The notes beneath the pieces were generated by a model that made no database searches, was not told the DNA's origin, and saw only the letters and a program-made list of their open reading frames with translations. A stretch of 64,000 nucleotides of DNA from positions 1 to 64,000 of the forward strand of contig JBNKZD010000291.1 of the NCBI GenBank assembly GCA_050301235.1, given 5' to 3'. Position numbers and translations under genes: made by a program. This document shows, piece after piece, positions 51,103 to 60,383 of the stretch (its first letter is position 1; each line of letters begins with the position of its first letter). The DNA is from JAFGIN01 sp050301235 (GTDB taxonomy: Bacteria; Fibrobacterota; Chitinivibrionia; Chitinivibrionales; Chitinispirillaceae).

Positions 51103-51909
51103 GTGAACATAAACGTTAAAGCAGATTTTATACGTAAAGAGATTGTAAGGATTGCAATAAAAAATGGCGCTGGTCATATTGCTCCCTCATTATCCAGCGT
51201 TGATATTCTCACTGCATTGTACTACAAAGTAATGAAACGAAATGAAAACCCACTATGGCAAGAGAGAGATCGTCTCATTTTTTCTAAAGCTCATGGCTGC
51301 TATGGGCTTTATGCTATCCTGGCAGATATAGGGTTTTTAGACAAATCTGAATGGGAGATGTTTTATAAAGGTAGTTCTCTTTCCGGGTGTGTTGAAAGAG
51401 ATGTTGAAAAAGGTCTCGAGGCGAGTTGCGGTTCTCTGGGGCATGGTCTTCCTATAGCAACAGGTCTTGCATTCAGTGCTAAATTGCAGAATTTCCACTG
51501 GAGGACATATTGTGTTGTTGGCGATGGGGAAATGCAGGAAGGGACTGTCTGGGAAGCAATCCAGTTTGCTGTAAAATATAAATTGAATAATTTAACAATA
51601 ATTATTGATAACAATGGTTTACAGGCTATGGATTTTCTTAAGAATATACTTACGCCATCAAATGTTGATGATGATTTGAAAAAAAAATGCAGTGCTTTCG
51701 GTTGTATAGTTACAAGTTGCTATGGACATGATGCTGAAAAATTGAGCAAAACTTTAAATGAAACCATTTCAAAGGCTGAAAATAGTCCTCAAGTTATTAT
51801 TGCAGAGACAATAAAGGGATATGGCCTTTATTGTATGGAGAATATTCCAAAGTTTCATTTCCGCATTCCTACTGAAAGTGAATTAGCACAAGGAGTGAGA
51901 TATGGATAG
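51103..51909 (+). CDS. Transketolase N-terminal (ThDP pyrophosphate-binding) subunit
   Basis: 268 residues, GTG start. The ThDP motif GDGEMQEGTVWEA ends about 30 residues later in IDNNG, and the substrate-phosphate region SKAHGCYGLYAILADIG and GSLGHGLPIATG match transketolase N-subunits. Stand-alone halves pair with a C-terminal subunit, encoded next door with an eight-base overlap. Full transketolase uses C5 and C7 sugar phosphates; a split enzyme inside a glycan locus suggests transfer of a two-carbon unit in building a specialised sugar. Confidence 0.88.
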   Translation: MNINVKADFIRKEIVRIAIKNGAGHIAPSLSSVDILTALYYKVMKRNENPLWQERDRLIFSKAHGCYGLYAILADIGFLDKSEWEMFYKGSSLSGCVERDVEKGLEASCGSLGHGLPIATGLAFSAKLQNFHWRTYCVVGDGEMQEGTVWEAIQFAVKYKLNNLTIIIDNNGLQAMDFLKNILTPSNVDDDLKKKCSAFGCIVTSCYGHDAEKLSKTLNETISKAENSPQVIIAETIKGYGLYCMENIPKFHFRIPTESELAQGVRYG

Positions 51910-52399
51910 TAACGATGGAATATTCCGGAAATCGATAATCAACGAGCTTCTTGTGCATGCCAAAAAGGATGATAGAATAATCCTTCTGGTTTCTGATATG
52001 GGTTTTGGCGTTATTGATACATTTCGAAAAGAACTGCCAGATCGTGTTTACAATACAGGAATAATGGAACAGGGAACAGTGGGTATTGCTGCCGGTATGG
52101 CAATGACAGGACTGATTCCGGTTGTGTATAGCATAGTTAATTTTTTAGCATTCAGAGCAATAGAGCAAATCCGTAATGATGTTGTATATCAAAAATTAAA
52201 TGTTAAATTTATTGCTACTGGTGTGAATGATTACTTTAAATTTCTTGGTCCATCACACTGCTGCGGTCAGGATGATAAAAAGATAATGGATATAATTGGA
52301 TTGGAAACATTTGATGCTTATCATCATAATCTGAATAGTTTTTCAGAACTGGTTAACAAATGGATTACAAGCTCACATGCCGGATATATCAGGGTATAA
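51902..52399 (+). CDS. Transketolase pyrimidine-binding subunit lacking the C-terminal domain
   Basis: 165 residues with the pyrimidine-binding domain only: the catalytic Glu in NTGIMEQGTVGIAAGMAMTG, VYSIVNFLAFRAIEQIRND and FLGPSHCCGQDD. A normal transketolase C-subunit is about 300 residues and ends in a third domain (TKC); here the protein stops at GYIRV, with no TKC-like frame downstream before the next gene 16 bases on. Catalytic residues for ThDP activation are present, so an active minimal enzyme is possible. It overlaps the N-subunit gene by eight bases. Confidence 0.85.
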   Translation: MDSNDGIFRKSIINELLVHAKKDDRIILLVSDMGFGVIDTFRKELPDRVYNTGIMEQGTVGIAAGMAMTGLIPVVYSIVNFLAFRAIEQIRNDVVYQKLNVKFIATGVNDYFKFLGPSHCCGQDDKKIMDIIGLETFDAYHHNLNSFSELVNKWITSSHAGYIRV

Positions 52400-52415
52400 C
52401 TAATAAAGTAGCAAA

Positions 52416-53519
52416 ATGAAAAAAATTATTCTAGACGGTCACAAACTTCAATGGCATCGGGATAGATTAGAAGCATGGTTGAGAGGCGACCATATAGCGC
52501 CTGTTACAATAGATTGTGCACTTACAAGAAAATGCACTTATCGATGTACATATTGTTATGGACAATTACAGGCAAATGACGAAAAAAAAATGACAAGGGA
52601 CGTCATTCTGCGGTTTCTTGATGATGCTGCAGAAATCGGTGTGAAAGCAATCAGTTTTGTCAGTGATGGTGAAAGTACCTGTAACCCTCATTTGTACGAA
52701 GCAATTAAACATGGAAAAAGTGTTGGCCTTGATATCGCGCTTGGAACAAACGGTTATCTGCTTGATGCAGATCAACTTGAAGAAATTTTGCCAAAAATGA
52801 CCTATTTGAGATTCAACATATCAGCCGCAACACCTCAGAGGTATGCAGAAATTCATGGTTGCAAAATATCATGTTTTGATAGAGTTATGGATACCATCAG
52901 GAAAGCGGTAGCGATTAAGAGAAAGGCGTGTCTTGATGTTACTATTGGTCTTCAGATGGTATTGCTTCCCGAATTCAGCGACCAGATTATCCCCCTAACT
53001 CAACTTGGTAAAACTCTCGGTGTGGATTATCTTGTAATAAAACACTGCAGTGATGATGAGAACAGTTCACTTGGTGTGGATTATTCAAAGTACAACGAAT
53101 TAACAGACATACTTACTGAGGCAGAAAGTCACTCAACTGAAGACTACTTAGTTAAGGTGAAATGGTCGAAAATATTGAGTGAGGGGAAAAGAAAATATTC
53201 GAGATGTTTTGGACCACCATTTATAATGCAGTTTTCAGGATCTGGACTTGTAGCACCCTGTGGAATGCTCTTTAATTCCAAATATTCCAAATACCATATT
53301 GGTAACATCTGCGATACATCATTTAAGGAAATCTGGAAAAGTGATCGTTATCGTGAAGTACTCCAGCTTATCGCTTCAAACCAGTTTAATACGCATACAA
53401 TGTGCGGCTCTCTTTGTCTTCAGCATAAAGTCAATGAATTTTTGTGGGACTTAAAAAATGGAGACGTCAAAATTACAGAACCGGAAGGAATGCCACCCGA
53501 ACATCTGAACTTTATATAA
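52416..53519 (+). CDS. Radical SAM/SPASM enzyme of the glycan locus (paralogue 2)
   Basis: 367 residues. CTYRCTYC (about 38-45) is the 4Fe-4S motif, SDGEST replaces the usual GGEP SAM loop, and the C-terminus carries Cys in CFGPPF, APCGMLF and CGSLCLQH in SPASM-like spacing. Shared start (LDGHKLQWHRDRLEAW) and end (PEHLNFI) with the gene at 49069 show common descent, though internal sequences are well diverged. It may act on the same substrate class at another step. The start is 16 bases after the transketolase subunit. Confidence 0.85.
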   Translation: MKKIILDGHKLQWHRDRLEAWLRGDHIAPVTIDCALTRKCTYRCTYCYGQLQANDEKKMTRDVILRFLDDAAEIGVKAISFVSDGESTCNPHLYEAIKHGKSVGLDIALGTNGYLLDADQLEEILPKMTYLRFNISAATPQRYAEIHGCKISCFDRVMDTIRKAVAIKRKACLDVTIGLQMVLLPEFSDQIIPLTQLGKTLGVDYLVIKHCSDDENSSLGVDYSKYNELTDILTEAESHSTEDYLVKVKWSKILSEGKRKYSRCFGPPFIMQFSGSGLVAPCGMLFNSKYSKYHIGNICDTSFKEIWKSDRYREVLQLIASNQFNTHTMCGSLCLQHKVNEFLWDLKNGDVKITEPEGMPPEHLNFI

Positions 53520-53564
53520 CAAGAATTTCTTAATAAAATATTGTATTACCAGAAAGAAAAATTG

Positions 53565-54383
53565 ATGACTGAACCGATGGTTAGTGTGATAATTACTGCT
53601 TACAACGAACAAAACTACATCGGGAAAACCATAGAGTCTTTACTGAATAGTACTTATACAAATAAGGAAATTATTGTTGTCGATGACGGATCAACTGATG
53701 ATACATTGTCTGGGATTAAAAAATTTGCAGAAAAGTACTCAGAAATAATAATAATAAAGAATTCCCGCAATTTGGGAATCACAGCTTCTGTAACCAAAGC
53801 TGTAGCAGCTGCCCACGGTGAGTTAATTGCTCGTGTTGACGCGGGGGATTGTTTTATTCCAGAGAAGATAGAGATTCAGGTAAAATATATGCTTTGTCAT
53901 CCGGAATGTTCGTTGGTGGGCAGCAGCGCCCTGCTTATTGATGAAAGGGGTGAGCAAACTGGCGTATGGAGTGTACCCTCCCGGGTTGACGCATTGTCTA
54001 TTTATCACGCAGGTGCGATCATTCAGCCGACAGTAATGATCAGAGTGGATGCATTGACACTGGCAGGTGGATATCGGTGGACGGCGCCTGCAGAAGATAT
54101 GGAACTGTGGCTTCGATTTCTTGCGAAGGGATACCAGGTGCACAATATCACACAACCACTGCTGATGTGTTCTGATCGAAAGTGTGGTGTTTCAAATAAA
54201 GAGCAGTGGAAATTACAGAAAAATATTTTTATTGTCAAGTTTTTGTATTTGCGATATTTTTTTTCTATCCCTAACGTTTTGTCCACGTTACGAAGTTTGT
54301 GCGGCATGCTGCTACCGACTCCGGTATTAAGAATTATCTTAAGGATGTTCAGCCCCCAACTTTCCAGGAAAGTGCGGGTTTAG
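53565..54383 (+). CDS. GT2 family glycosyltransferase
   Basis: 272 residues from the ATG preceded by AGAAAG (a TTG eight codons upstream is an alternative). GT-A motifs: VSVIITAYNEQNYIGKTI, EIIVVDDGSTDDT, the metal site ARVDAGD, and APAEDMELWLRF-type acceptor segment (TAPAEDMELWLRF). There is one possible membrane-associated helix near the C-terminus. It probably adds a sugar to the lipid-linked glycan. It stops two bases before the flippase start. Confidence 0.88.
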   Translation: MTEPMVSVIITAYNEQNYIGKTIESLLNSTYTNKEIIVVDDGSTDDTLSGIKKFAEKYSEIIIIKNSRNLGITASVTKAVAAAHGELIARVDAGDCFIPEKIEIQVKYMLCHPECSLVGSSALLIDERGEQTGVWSVPSRVDALSIYHAGAIIQPTVMIRVDALTLAGGYRWTAPAEDMELWLRFLAKGYQVHNITQPLLMCSDRKCGVSNKEQWKLQKNIFIVKFLYLRYFFSIPNVLSTLRSLCGMLLPTPVLRIILRMFSPQLSRKVRV

Positions 54384-54385
54384 AG

Positions 54386-55750
54386 ATGACCTCAGGTGCG
54401 TCAAAACAACAACAGTTTTTTACTAAAAACGATAATGGTGTTCGTGTTTTTTCTTTTTTGTGGCGAATATCTGAGGTAACCGGGGGTGTTCTTGCTACCG
54501 GATCAGTTCTGTTTTTTTTTAACAGTGTCACACAAGGATTTTACTATACATTTAACAATCTGTTAAGCTTTAATATATTTATTGACTTAGGAATGGCAGC
54601 GATGATAATTCCATTTGTAAGTCACGAGTGGGTAAATCTCGGTGGTAAGAGTGTCAGAGAATTACAGTTAGACCGTGTCTCTTGTGGCAGACTATCGAGT
54701 GTAGGTAGATTTGTTTTTATTTGGTATGGTGTCGGTGCATTTCTCCTGAGTGTGTTTATGTTTGTTGGAGGAAGCTGGTTCCTGTCTATCTCAGGCTACG
54801 GTTTTTTGGAATATATTCGCCCCTGGAGTTTTTTAAGTACAATCTACTCAATAGATTTTTTTTTCATTGGGCTTTGGTCTTTTCTTGAAGGATGTCATGA
54901 ATTAAAGTCTATTTACAGATTCAGGTTTTTCCAGGCAGGCGTTTTTTATACAGTCTTTATAGGAGCTGTGAGCATGGGATGCGGGCTGTGGTCAGCGGGA
55001 TTCGCATACACAGCGAAAATTTTATGCAACATAGCATATCTGTTTACAACAAAATACTGGGGATTTTTCCGTTTTTTACTTAAGCAGCAGACAGAGCAGG
55101 TTAATGTTTACTGGAGAAAAGAAATATTCCCAATGCAATGGCGAATAGCCATCTCATGGCTAAGTGGATATTTTGCATTTTCTTTGTTTACACCAGCTGC
55201 TTTTTATTTTCAGGGACCATTATTAGCAAGTAAAGTTGGAATTACATGGAGTGCAATGCAATCAATTACAGCAATATGTGGAGGATATACACAACCTTTC
55301 GCTCCTATGATGGGAAAGTGCGTAGCTGAAAGAGATGAAACCGGACTCCAGAGATTGTTCGGTACTTTATGGAAAAATTTATTTTTTATAGCATTGGCTG
55401 TTTCAAGTGCATTCTTAATTACGCTATTATTACTGGATCTATTTAACAACCCTTTCGGAGAGCGTTTTGTTTCCTTACCTGCTGCTATTTGTTTTACTTG
55501 CGGGCAGGTGTTGCAGATAATGTCCATACCGTTCTCAATTTATCTACGTTCCCATAAAACTGAGCCACTGGTTTTAATATCTGTTCTACAGGGTGCACTG
55601 ATAGCGATTTATCTGTTTTTTTTGGGTTCCCGAATCTCAGGCCTGGTTATGGGGGGAGGATACATGATGGTTAACAGTATCATAATACTGCTTGTCATAA
55701 CGATGTGGCATTATTGCCGCAGGAAATGGCATTACAAATATTTTTCCTGA
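54386..55750 (+). CDS. Wzx-like polysaccharide/lipid-linked oligosaccharide flippase
   Basis: 454 residues with about 12 hydrophobic spans. The start is the ATG two bases after the preceding gene. The MATE/MVF-like fold is shown by an N-terminal cytoplasmic helix (RVFSFLWRISEVTGGVLATG), paired 6-span halves, and many charged loops. It most likely moves undecaprenyl-linked glycan to the periplasm, just upstream of an STT3-type transferase. No specific substrate is shown. Confidence 0.75.
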   Translation: MTSGASKQQQFFTKNDNGVRVFSFLWRISEVTGGVLATGSVLFFFNSVTQGFYYTFNNLLSFNIFIDLGMAAMIIPFVSHEWVNLGGKSVRELQLDRVSCGRLSSVGRFVFIWYGVGAFLLSVFMFVGGSWFLSISGYGFLEYIRPWSFLSTIYSIDFFFIGLWSFLEGCHELKSIYRFRFFQAGVFYTVFIGAVSMGCGLWSAGFAYTAKILCNIAYLFTTKYWGFFRFLLKQQTEQVNVYWRKEIFPMQWRIAISWLSGYFAFSLFTPAAFYFQGPLLASKVGITWSAMQSITAICGGYTQPFAPMMGKCVAERDETGLQRLFGTLWKNLFFIALAVSSAFLITLLLLDLFNNPFGERFVSLPAAICFTCGQVLQIMSIPFSIYLRSHKTEPLVLISVLQGALIAIYLFFLGSRISGLVMGGGYMMVNSIIILLVITMWHYCRRKWHYKYFS

Positions 55751-55758
55751 GAGGTGTA

Positions 55759-56751
55759 ATGAAAAACCAAAAACCTTTATTATCTGTGTTGATACCAAAT
55801 TATAATCATGCACATTTTTTACCATCTGCACTTGATGCGATGCTGGCTCAAAGCTATCGCCCTATTGAAATAATAATATGCGATGATGGTTCTACGGATA
55901 AAAGTTTAAATGTCATTGATTCCTATGCCAGGCGATTCCCTGAAATACATTACCTGATTAACGAAAAAAACATGGGCGTCATTCCAACACTTAACCGATT
56001 GATTCAAGAAGCGAAGGGCGCGTATATTCATACCGCTTCAGCTGATGATATAATTTTACCTGGATTTTATGAACAGTCCATGTCCATTTTGGAACGTTAT
56101 CCTGATGCAGCTTTATGTCAAAGTCATCCTGCGTTTCTTATATCAGGTACCGACAAAGGTCTTATCTATGGATGGGAAGGAATTGACGAACCTTGCTTTC
56201 TAACACCGGATGAAATCTGTTCGATAATAAGAAAAAAACTTGTAGGTCTCACTACTAACGCAATAATATTCAAAAAACAATATGTCATTGAACAGGGACT
56301 GCAGGATCCCGAATTTCGATGGTTTGCTGACTGGTTTATGGCGCTTTGTCTTTCGTTTAAATATGGGATTTGTTATAATCCAAAACCACTGGCTTTGTGG
56401 CGGGTATCCAATGACTCTTTCTCGGGAAGTGCTCTATGGTCAAAGAATCGCAAAGTCAGAAAAGAGGTATCAAGTGTGTTTACTAAAGTTCTGGAGCGCC
56501 TTGAGCAGAAGGATTACAAGACAATTAAGAAAAAATTTATTGCATCCAATATTATGCGTGCACAGGCATTGAGAGTTTTATCAATCCAGCGGCAGAGTGG
56601 AAAATATCGTGAGTATATCAACAAGGCATTACTTTGGGAGGCACTAATACAACTGCTTATTTTATTTTGTCCGGCTTCAGTATGGCGCTTGTATGAGCGT
56701 GTTAAAGTTAAACTATTTGGAACTGTTCCTGTTGATGAAACATACAAATGA
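55759..56751 (+). CDS. GT2 family glycosyltransferase
   Basis: 330 residues from the ATG that follows GAGAGGTG. Motifs: LLSVLIPNYNHAHFLPSAL, IEIIICDDGSTDKS, the acidic metal site SADDI and FRWFADWFMALCLSF in the acceptor half. C-terminal residues about 285-330 are hydrophobic or basic and probably membrane-associated. It belongs to the polysaccharide-synthesis GT2 group. It starts eight bases after the flippase gene. Confidence 0.88.
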   Translation: MKNQKPLLSVLIPNYNHAHFLPSALDAMLAQSYRPIEIIICDDGSTDKSLNVIDSYARRFPEIHYLINEKNMGVIPTLNRLIQEAKGAYIHTASADDIILPGFYEQSMSILERYPDAALCQSHPAFLISGTDKGLIYGWEGIDEPCFLTPDEICSIIRKKLVGLTTNAIIFKKQYVIEQGLQDPEFRWFADWFMALCLSFKYGICYNPKPLALWRVSNDSFSGSALWSKNRKVRKEVSSVFTKVLERLEQKDYKTIKKKFIASNIMRAQALRVLSIQRQSGKYREYINKALLWEALIQLLILFCPASVWRLYERVKVKLFGTVPVDETYK

Positions 56752-56820
56752 CAAAAGCGGTTTATGGTAATTGCATCAGATCTGATAAAAGAGTATAATC
56801 AATAATATGTGAGGCTTTGT

Positions 56821-57720
56821 ATGGATTATATAACTGTTCCTGAGGACTATGATTATATAGGGGTATACTTGACCGATACATGTTTTCTGCATTGCTCATA
56901 CTGTATAACAGGGCACCATGGCGCCATGTATTTGAATCGTAAAAACGGTTCTCTTACTCCCGAACAATGGATAGCGGGATTGAACCAGCTTGAACTTCCT
57001 CCTGATACTCCAATTACCTTACAAGGCGGGGAACCGTTTCTGTACAAGGGAATTTGGGAAATTCTTGAGAAGATCAGGCACAAGGTTGATATCATGACTG
57101 CTCTGCCTCCATTTCTTACAACCGATCATTTTCGACGTTTAAAAACATTGAATTGGAACCAGCGTCAAGCAGCATATCCCAGGATCAGAGTGAGTTATCA
57201 TCGAGGACAAAATAATTATCACGAGTTGATAGATCGCATAGCCGATATGCAAAAAGTCGTTAGTATCGGACTATACTACATGGAAGCGCCTGTTACTCCA
57301 CAGGAAGAAATTGATGATTTATGTGCATACGCCCAAAAATCAGGAGTAGATGCCCGTAAAAAGGACTTTTTAGGTGAGTTTAACGGTAAAATGTATGGGC
57401 ACCTGCGATATTCGGAAGCTGCGCTCGGTCGTCCACACGGCTGTGTTGTTCTATGTAAGAATACCGTAGTTCCCATAGCGCCTGATGGTACAATTTATCG
57501 CTGTCATTCCGACCTTTATTTCAGGCGTCAAGAATGTGCACTAGGAAATATCCTCAATAAAGAGTTCTCGTTTCCAGTCGAGCATCTCCCCTGCAATGTC
57601 TATGGTATGTGCAGTGCCTGTGATGTTAAAATCAAAACGAATCGATATCAGCAATATGGCTATACTTCCGTAGACATCAAATTCGTTGAAAATTCTATAG
57701 AGAGGGTGTCTGAAAAATAA
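56821..57720 (+). CDS. Radical SAM enzyme of the glycan locus (different subgroup)
   Basis: 299 residues from the ATG with GTGAGG six bases before; a GTG four codons upstream is less likely. CFLHCSYC (about 22-29) is the 4Fe-4S motif and QGGEPF the SAM loop. C-terminal Cys: CVVLCKN, YRCHSDLYF, CNVYGMCSACD, suggesting at least one auxiliary cluster. It differs from the paralogues at 49069 and 52416 in length and motif order. Next to the STT3 gene (stop and start overlap by one base), it may modify the glycan or its carrier. Confidence 0.83.
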   Translation: MDYITVPEDYDYIGVYLTDTCFLHCSYCITGHHGAMYLNRKNGSLTPEQWIAGLNQLELPPDTPITLQGGEPFLYKGIWEILEKIRHKVDIMTALPPFLTTDHFRRLKTLNWNQRQAAYPRIRVSYHRGQNNYHELIDRIADMQKVVSIGLYYMEAPVTPQEEIDDLCAYAQKSGVDARKKDFLGEFNGKMYGHLRYSEAALGRPHGCVVLCKNTVVPIAPDGTIYRCHSDLYFRRQECALGNILNKEFSFPVEHLPCNVYGMCSACDVKIKTNRYQQYGYTSVDIKFVENSIERVSEK

Positions 57721-60383
57721 TGATTTCTTGGAGCTTCTTTCCAATGGTCGAAAATACTGATTTTAAGAAAAGAAAATTTAAATATTTAATAGTCTTCATT
57801 TTTCTAGCTGCTATTCTTGGAACTAACCTGTACTTCCGTACTTACCCTGTATCATTTTCGTACTTAAAAAAGTCTGCCGAATTTCAGGTTCAGGACTCAA
57901 TTCAAAAGAGTGCAGAGAAACTTGAAGATCAAAAATTGGCTGGTTACAGTCAGATAGTGAAGAAACAACAGGTTGAGCAAATTAAAAAAGGGATACTAAA
58001 ATCTGATCAATATAAAGAACTGGTAACCAGGAAACTGAATAAAATTGTCGATCCTTTCAAGGATTCTTCAGGTACAACTTATCTATCCGAATTAGACCCT
58101 TATCAATGGCTAAGGTATACAGCGAATATCGTTGATCATGGATATCCTGGTGATATCAAAAAAGACGGGAGTTCCTGGGATACTCTGATGACTGCTCCAC
58201 ATGGAAGCATAGTAACCACTCATCACTTTCTCTTTTATTCCACTGCATGGCTTTATAAGCTTTATTGCGTTTTTCAACCAGATATTTCTATAAATGAATT
58301 CTGTTATTTTATCCCTCTTTTTCATATAAGTATTTTGCTGCTTCTACTATTCTTTTTCTGTACGCGATTCTTTTCAATTGAAACCGGGCTGGTTGCTACC
58401 ATCCTTTTTGGTTTTTCAGGATTAGTCATGAGAAATTCAATGGCGGGGTGGTATGATTATGATATCTTTAATTGCATTTTTCCGGTAGCAATAATCTGGC
58501 TGATCGTCGAGGCCTTACAAAAGAAAAACATTCGCGGAATGGTGGTTTTTTCAACTTTTGCTGCCCTGCTACTGGGGCTGTTTGCTTCACATTGGGTAGG
58601 ATGGATTTTTATTTTTGCTCTTGTCCAGGGTACGCTGGCCGTATCTCTGGCAAACAATATTAATCTCAGATACAAGGATAAAAAAAAGCTCTGGAAGGAA
58701 AGTCTGCCCTATGGGATAGTCATGATCACTTTTTTTCTCGGAGGGATCATCTTCTGTTTTTTAATTGCCGGAATCAATCTTTTTGAACACCTGTTCCACT
58801 CTGTCAAAATTGCTCTCGGGCTGGGAACTTCAATGCACCAGACAATCTGGCCACAGACGTACTATACTGTTGCAGAATTGAGACCGGGAGATTTTGACAA
58901 AATTACAGCACAACTGCATGGCACCCTTTTATTCATAGGGGCAGTATTCAGTATGATATGGGTATACTGGAAAAACAAACGGAATGAAAAAGCGGATATT
59001 TGTCTGATTCTTGTTTTCTGGTTTGTTACAATGAGTTATGCCACTATAAATGCAGTCCGCTTTACATTTTTCCTAAGTATACCCTGCTCTATTTTTCTTT
59101 CGATTGCAATGGTGGATATCATTGCAAAGATACACTCGCTTTGCGCACGATCAGTTTATAAATATGTGCGGTTTGGTGCAGTAGCAGCTGCAATTATTCT
59201 TGCTGTACCAGTTTATCTTTATGTTATTGATGAAGGGAGAAAGGTCGCGAAAGGGACACGACCCCTGATGAATGACAGGTGGCACAGGGAGATGGAAGTA
59301 ATTCGGGACAGTATCCCCTCCAATGGTATCATATTAACATGGTGGGATTATGGATCATGGATCAAACAGATCGGAAAGCATAAGGTTTTTATTGACGGCC
59401 ATTCGCAGGAACGACCCGCGACACAATGGGTCGCCCGTTTTCTGATGAGCGCCAATGAAGATGAAGCTCTGACAATAGTAAGGATGTTGTCTCACTCTTC
59501 TGACAGACTTTTTGATACTCTCAGCGCCTATTTTAATGATCCCTACGTGGCAATCAGTCTTTTGAATCGACTTATAAAGTCCAAAAAGGGGGAGGCAGAG
59601 AAGATCATACAAAGTTATAAAGTTCGGGATTCATTGAATGCCCGTTTGATGTCATCGCTGTATGAAACCCCTCATGATCCGGTCTATGTGCTTGTTTACG
59701 AAAAGATGATCGATATTACCAGTGCATTTTCTTTTCTTGGTAACTGGGAATTTCCCCGTGTTTATTACATGAAAAATCTTACACTTCCCAAGGATCAGCT
59801 TGTTACTTCAGCGATCAATCTTTTTTCTTTGACAAAATCCGATGCCGTTCGTCTTTACACGGAAGTGGCATCGGTTTCGGAAAAAAAAGATAAAGATGAG
59901 ATTATGTCAAACAGAGATGGGTACGGAGCAAGATTACGCGGATTTCAAGACGGAAATCTGGTATTGTTCAGGGAAGGATTTTTTTGCGATCGATCAAAAA
60001 CAGAGGCAAAAATCTTGAAACCTGACGGAAAAGGTTTTCAGCGTCCGTCCTATCTTTACGTGTATGATAAAGATTCATTGTTTGTTAATACGTGGGGATC
60101 AGACAGTGCCACATTGTCTGCAAAAAAGGCATATAGTGCAGAAAATGACACAGTACCTTTCGGGTATCTTGTTTCAAAAACGGACAATGACAGCTCCTGG
60201 GAGATGATATCTTTTTCTTCATTGAAACTTGCACAAAGCATATTTACGAAGTTAATGTTTTTGGGTGGTTATGGACTTAATCATTTTGAAATGGTACACT
60301 GTAGTGAAGACAGATCAGTGCTATTATATCGCATCAATTGGTCCCCTGAAAAGGGTGCATGTAGTAATGAGGTGAATTTGTGA
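57720..60383 (+). CDS. STT3/AglB/PglB-type oligosaccharyltransferase
   Basis: 887 residues; starts at TAATG overlap or, less likely, at the ATG nine codons on. About 12 membrane spans fill residues 25-45 and 170-510. The catalytic features of the family are all visible: a first acidic motif ELDPYQWLRY (about 125), a DxD-like WYDYDIFN (about 245), the TIXE-like TVAEL (about 383) and the periplasmic WWDYG in LTWWDYGSWIKQ (about 541). The family transfers lipid-linked glycan to Asn in N-X-S/T. Its neighbours are GT2 enzymes and a DPM-like transferase. The pilin gene 9 kb upstream has five sequons. The C-terminal domain (about 560-887) is large, like archaeal AglB. Confidence 0.9.
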   Translation: MISWSFFPMVENTDFKKRKFKYLIVFIFLAAILGTNLYFRTYPVSFSYLKKSAEFQVQDSIQKSAEKLEDQKLAGYSQIVKKQQVEQIKKGILKSDQYKELVTRKLNKIVDPFKDSSGTTYLSELDPYQWLRYTANIVDHGYPGDIKKDGSSWDTLMTAPHGSIVTTHHFLFYSTAWLYKLYCVFQPDISINEFCYFIPLFHISILLLLLFFFCTRFFSIETGLVATILFGFSGLVMRNSMAGWYDYDIFNCIFPVAIIWLIVEALQKKNIRGMVVFSTFAALLLGLFASHWVGWIFIFALVQGTLAVSLANNINLRYKDKKKLWKESLPYGIVMITFFLGGIIFCFLIAGINLFEHLFHSVKIALGLGTSMHQTIWPQTYYTVAELRPGDFDKITAQLHGTLLFIGAVFSMIWVYWKNKRNEKADICLILVFWFVTMSYATINAVRFTFFLSIPCSIFLSIAMVDIIAKIHSLCARSVYKYVRFGAVAAAIILAVPVYLYVIDEGRKVAKGTRPLMNDRWHREMEVIRDSIPSNGIILTWWDYGSWIKQIGKHKVFIDGHSQERPATQWVARFLMSANEDEALTIVRMLSHSSDRLFDTLSAYFNDPYVAISLLNRLIKSKKGEAEKIIQSYKVRDSLNARLMSSLYETPHDPVYVLVYEKMIDITSAFSFLGNWEFPRVYYMKNLTLPKDQLVTSAINLFSLTKSDAVRLYTEVASVSEKKDKDEIMSNRDGYGARLRGFQDGNLVLFREGFFCDRSKTEAKILKPDGKGFQRPSYLYVYDKDSLFVNTWGSDSATLSAKKAYSAENDTVPFGYLVSKTDNDSSWEMISFSSLKLAQSIFTKLMFLGGYGLNHFEMVHCSEDRSVLLYRINWSPEKGACSNEVNL

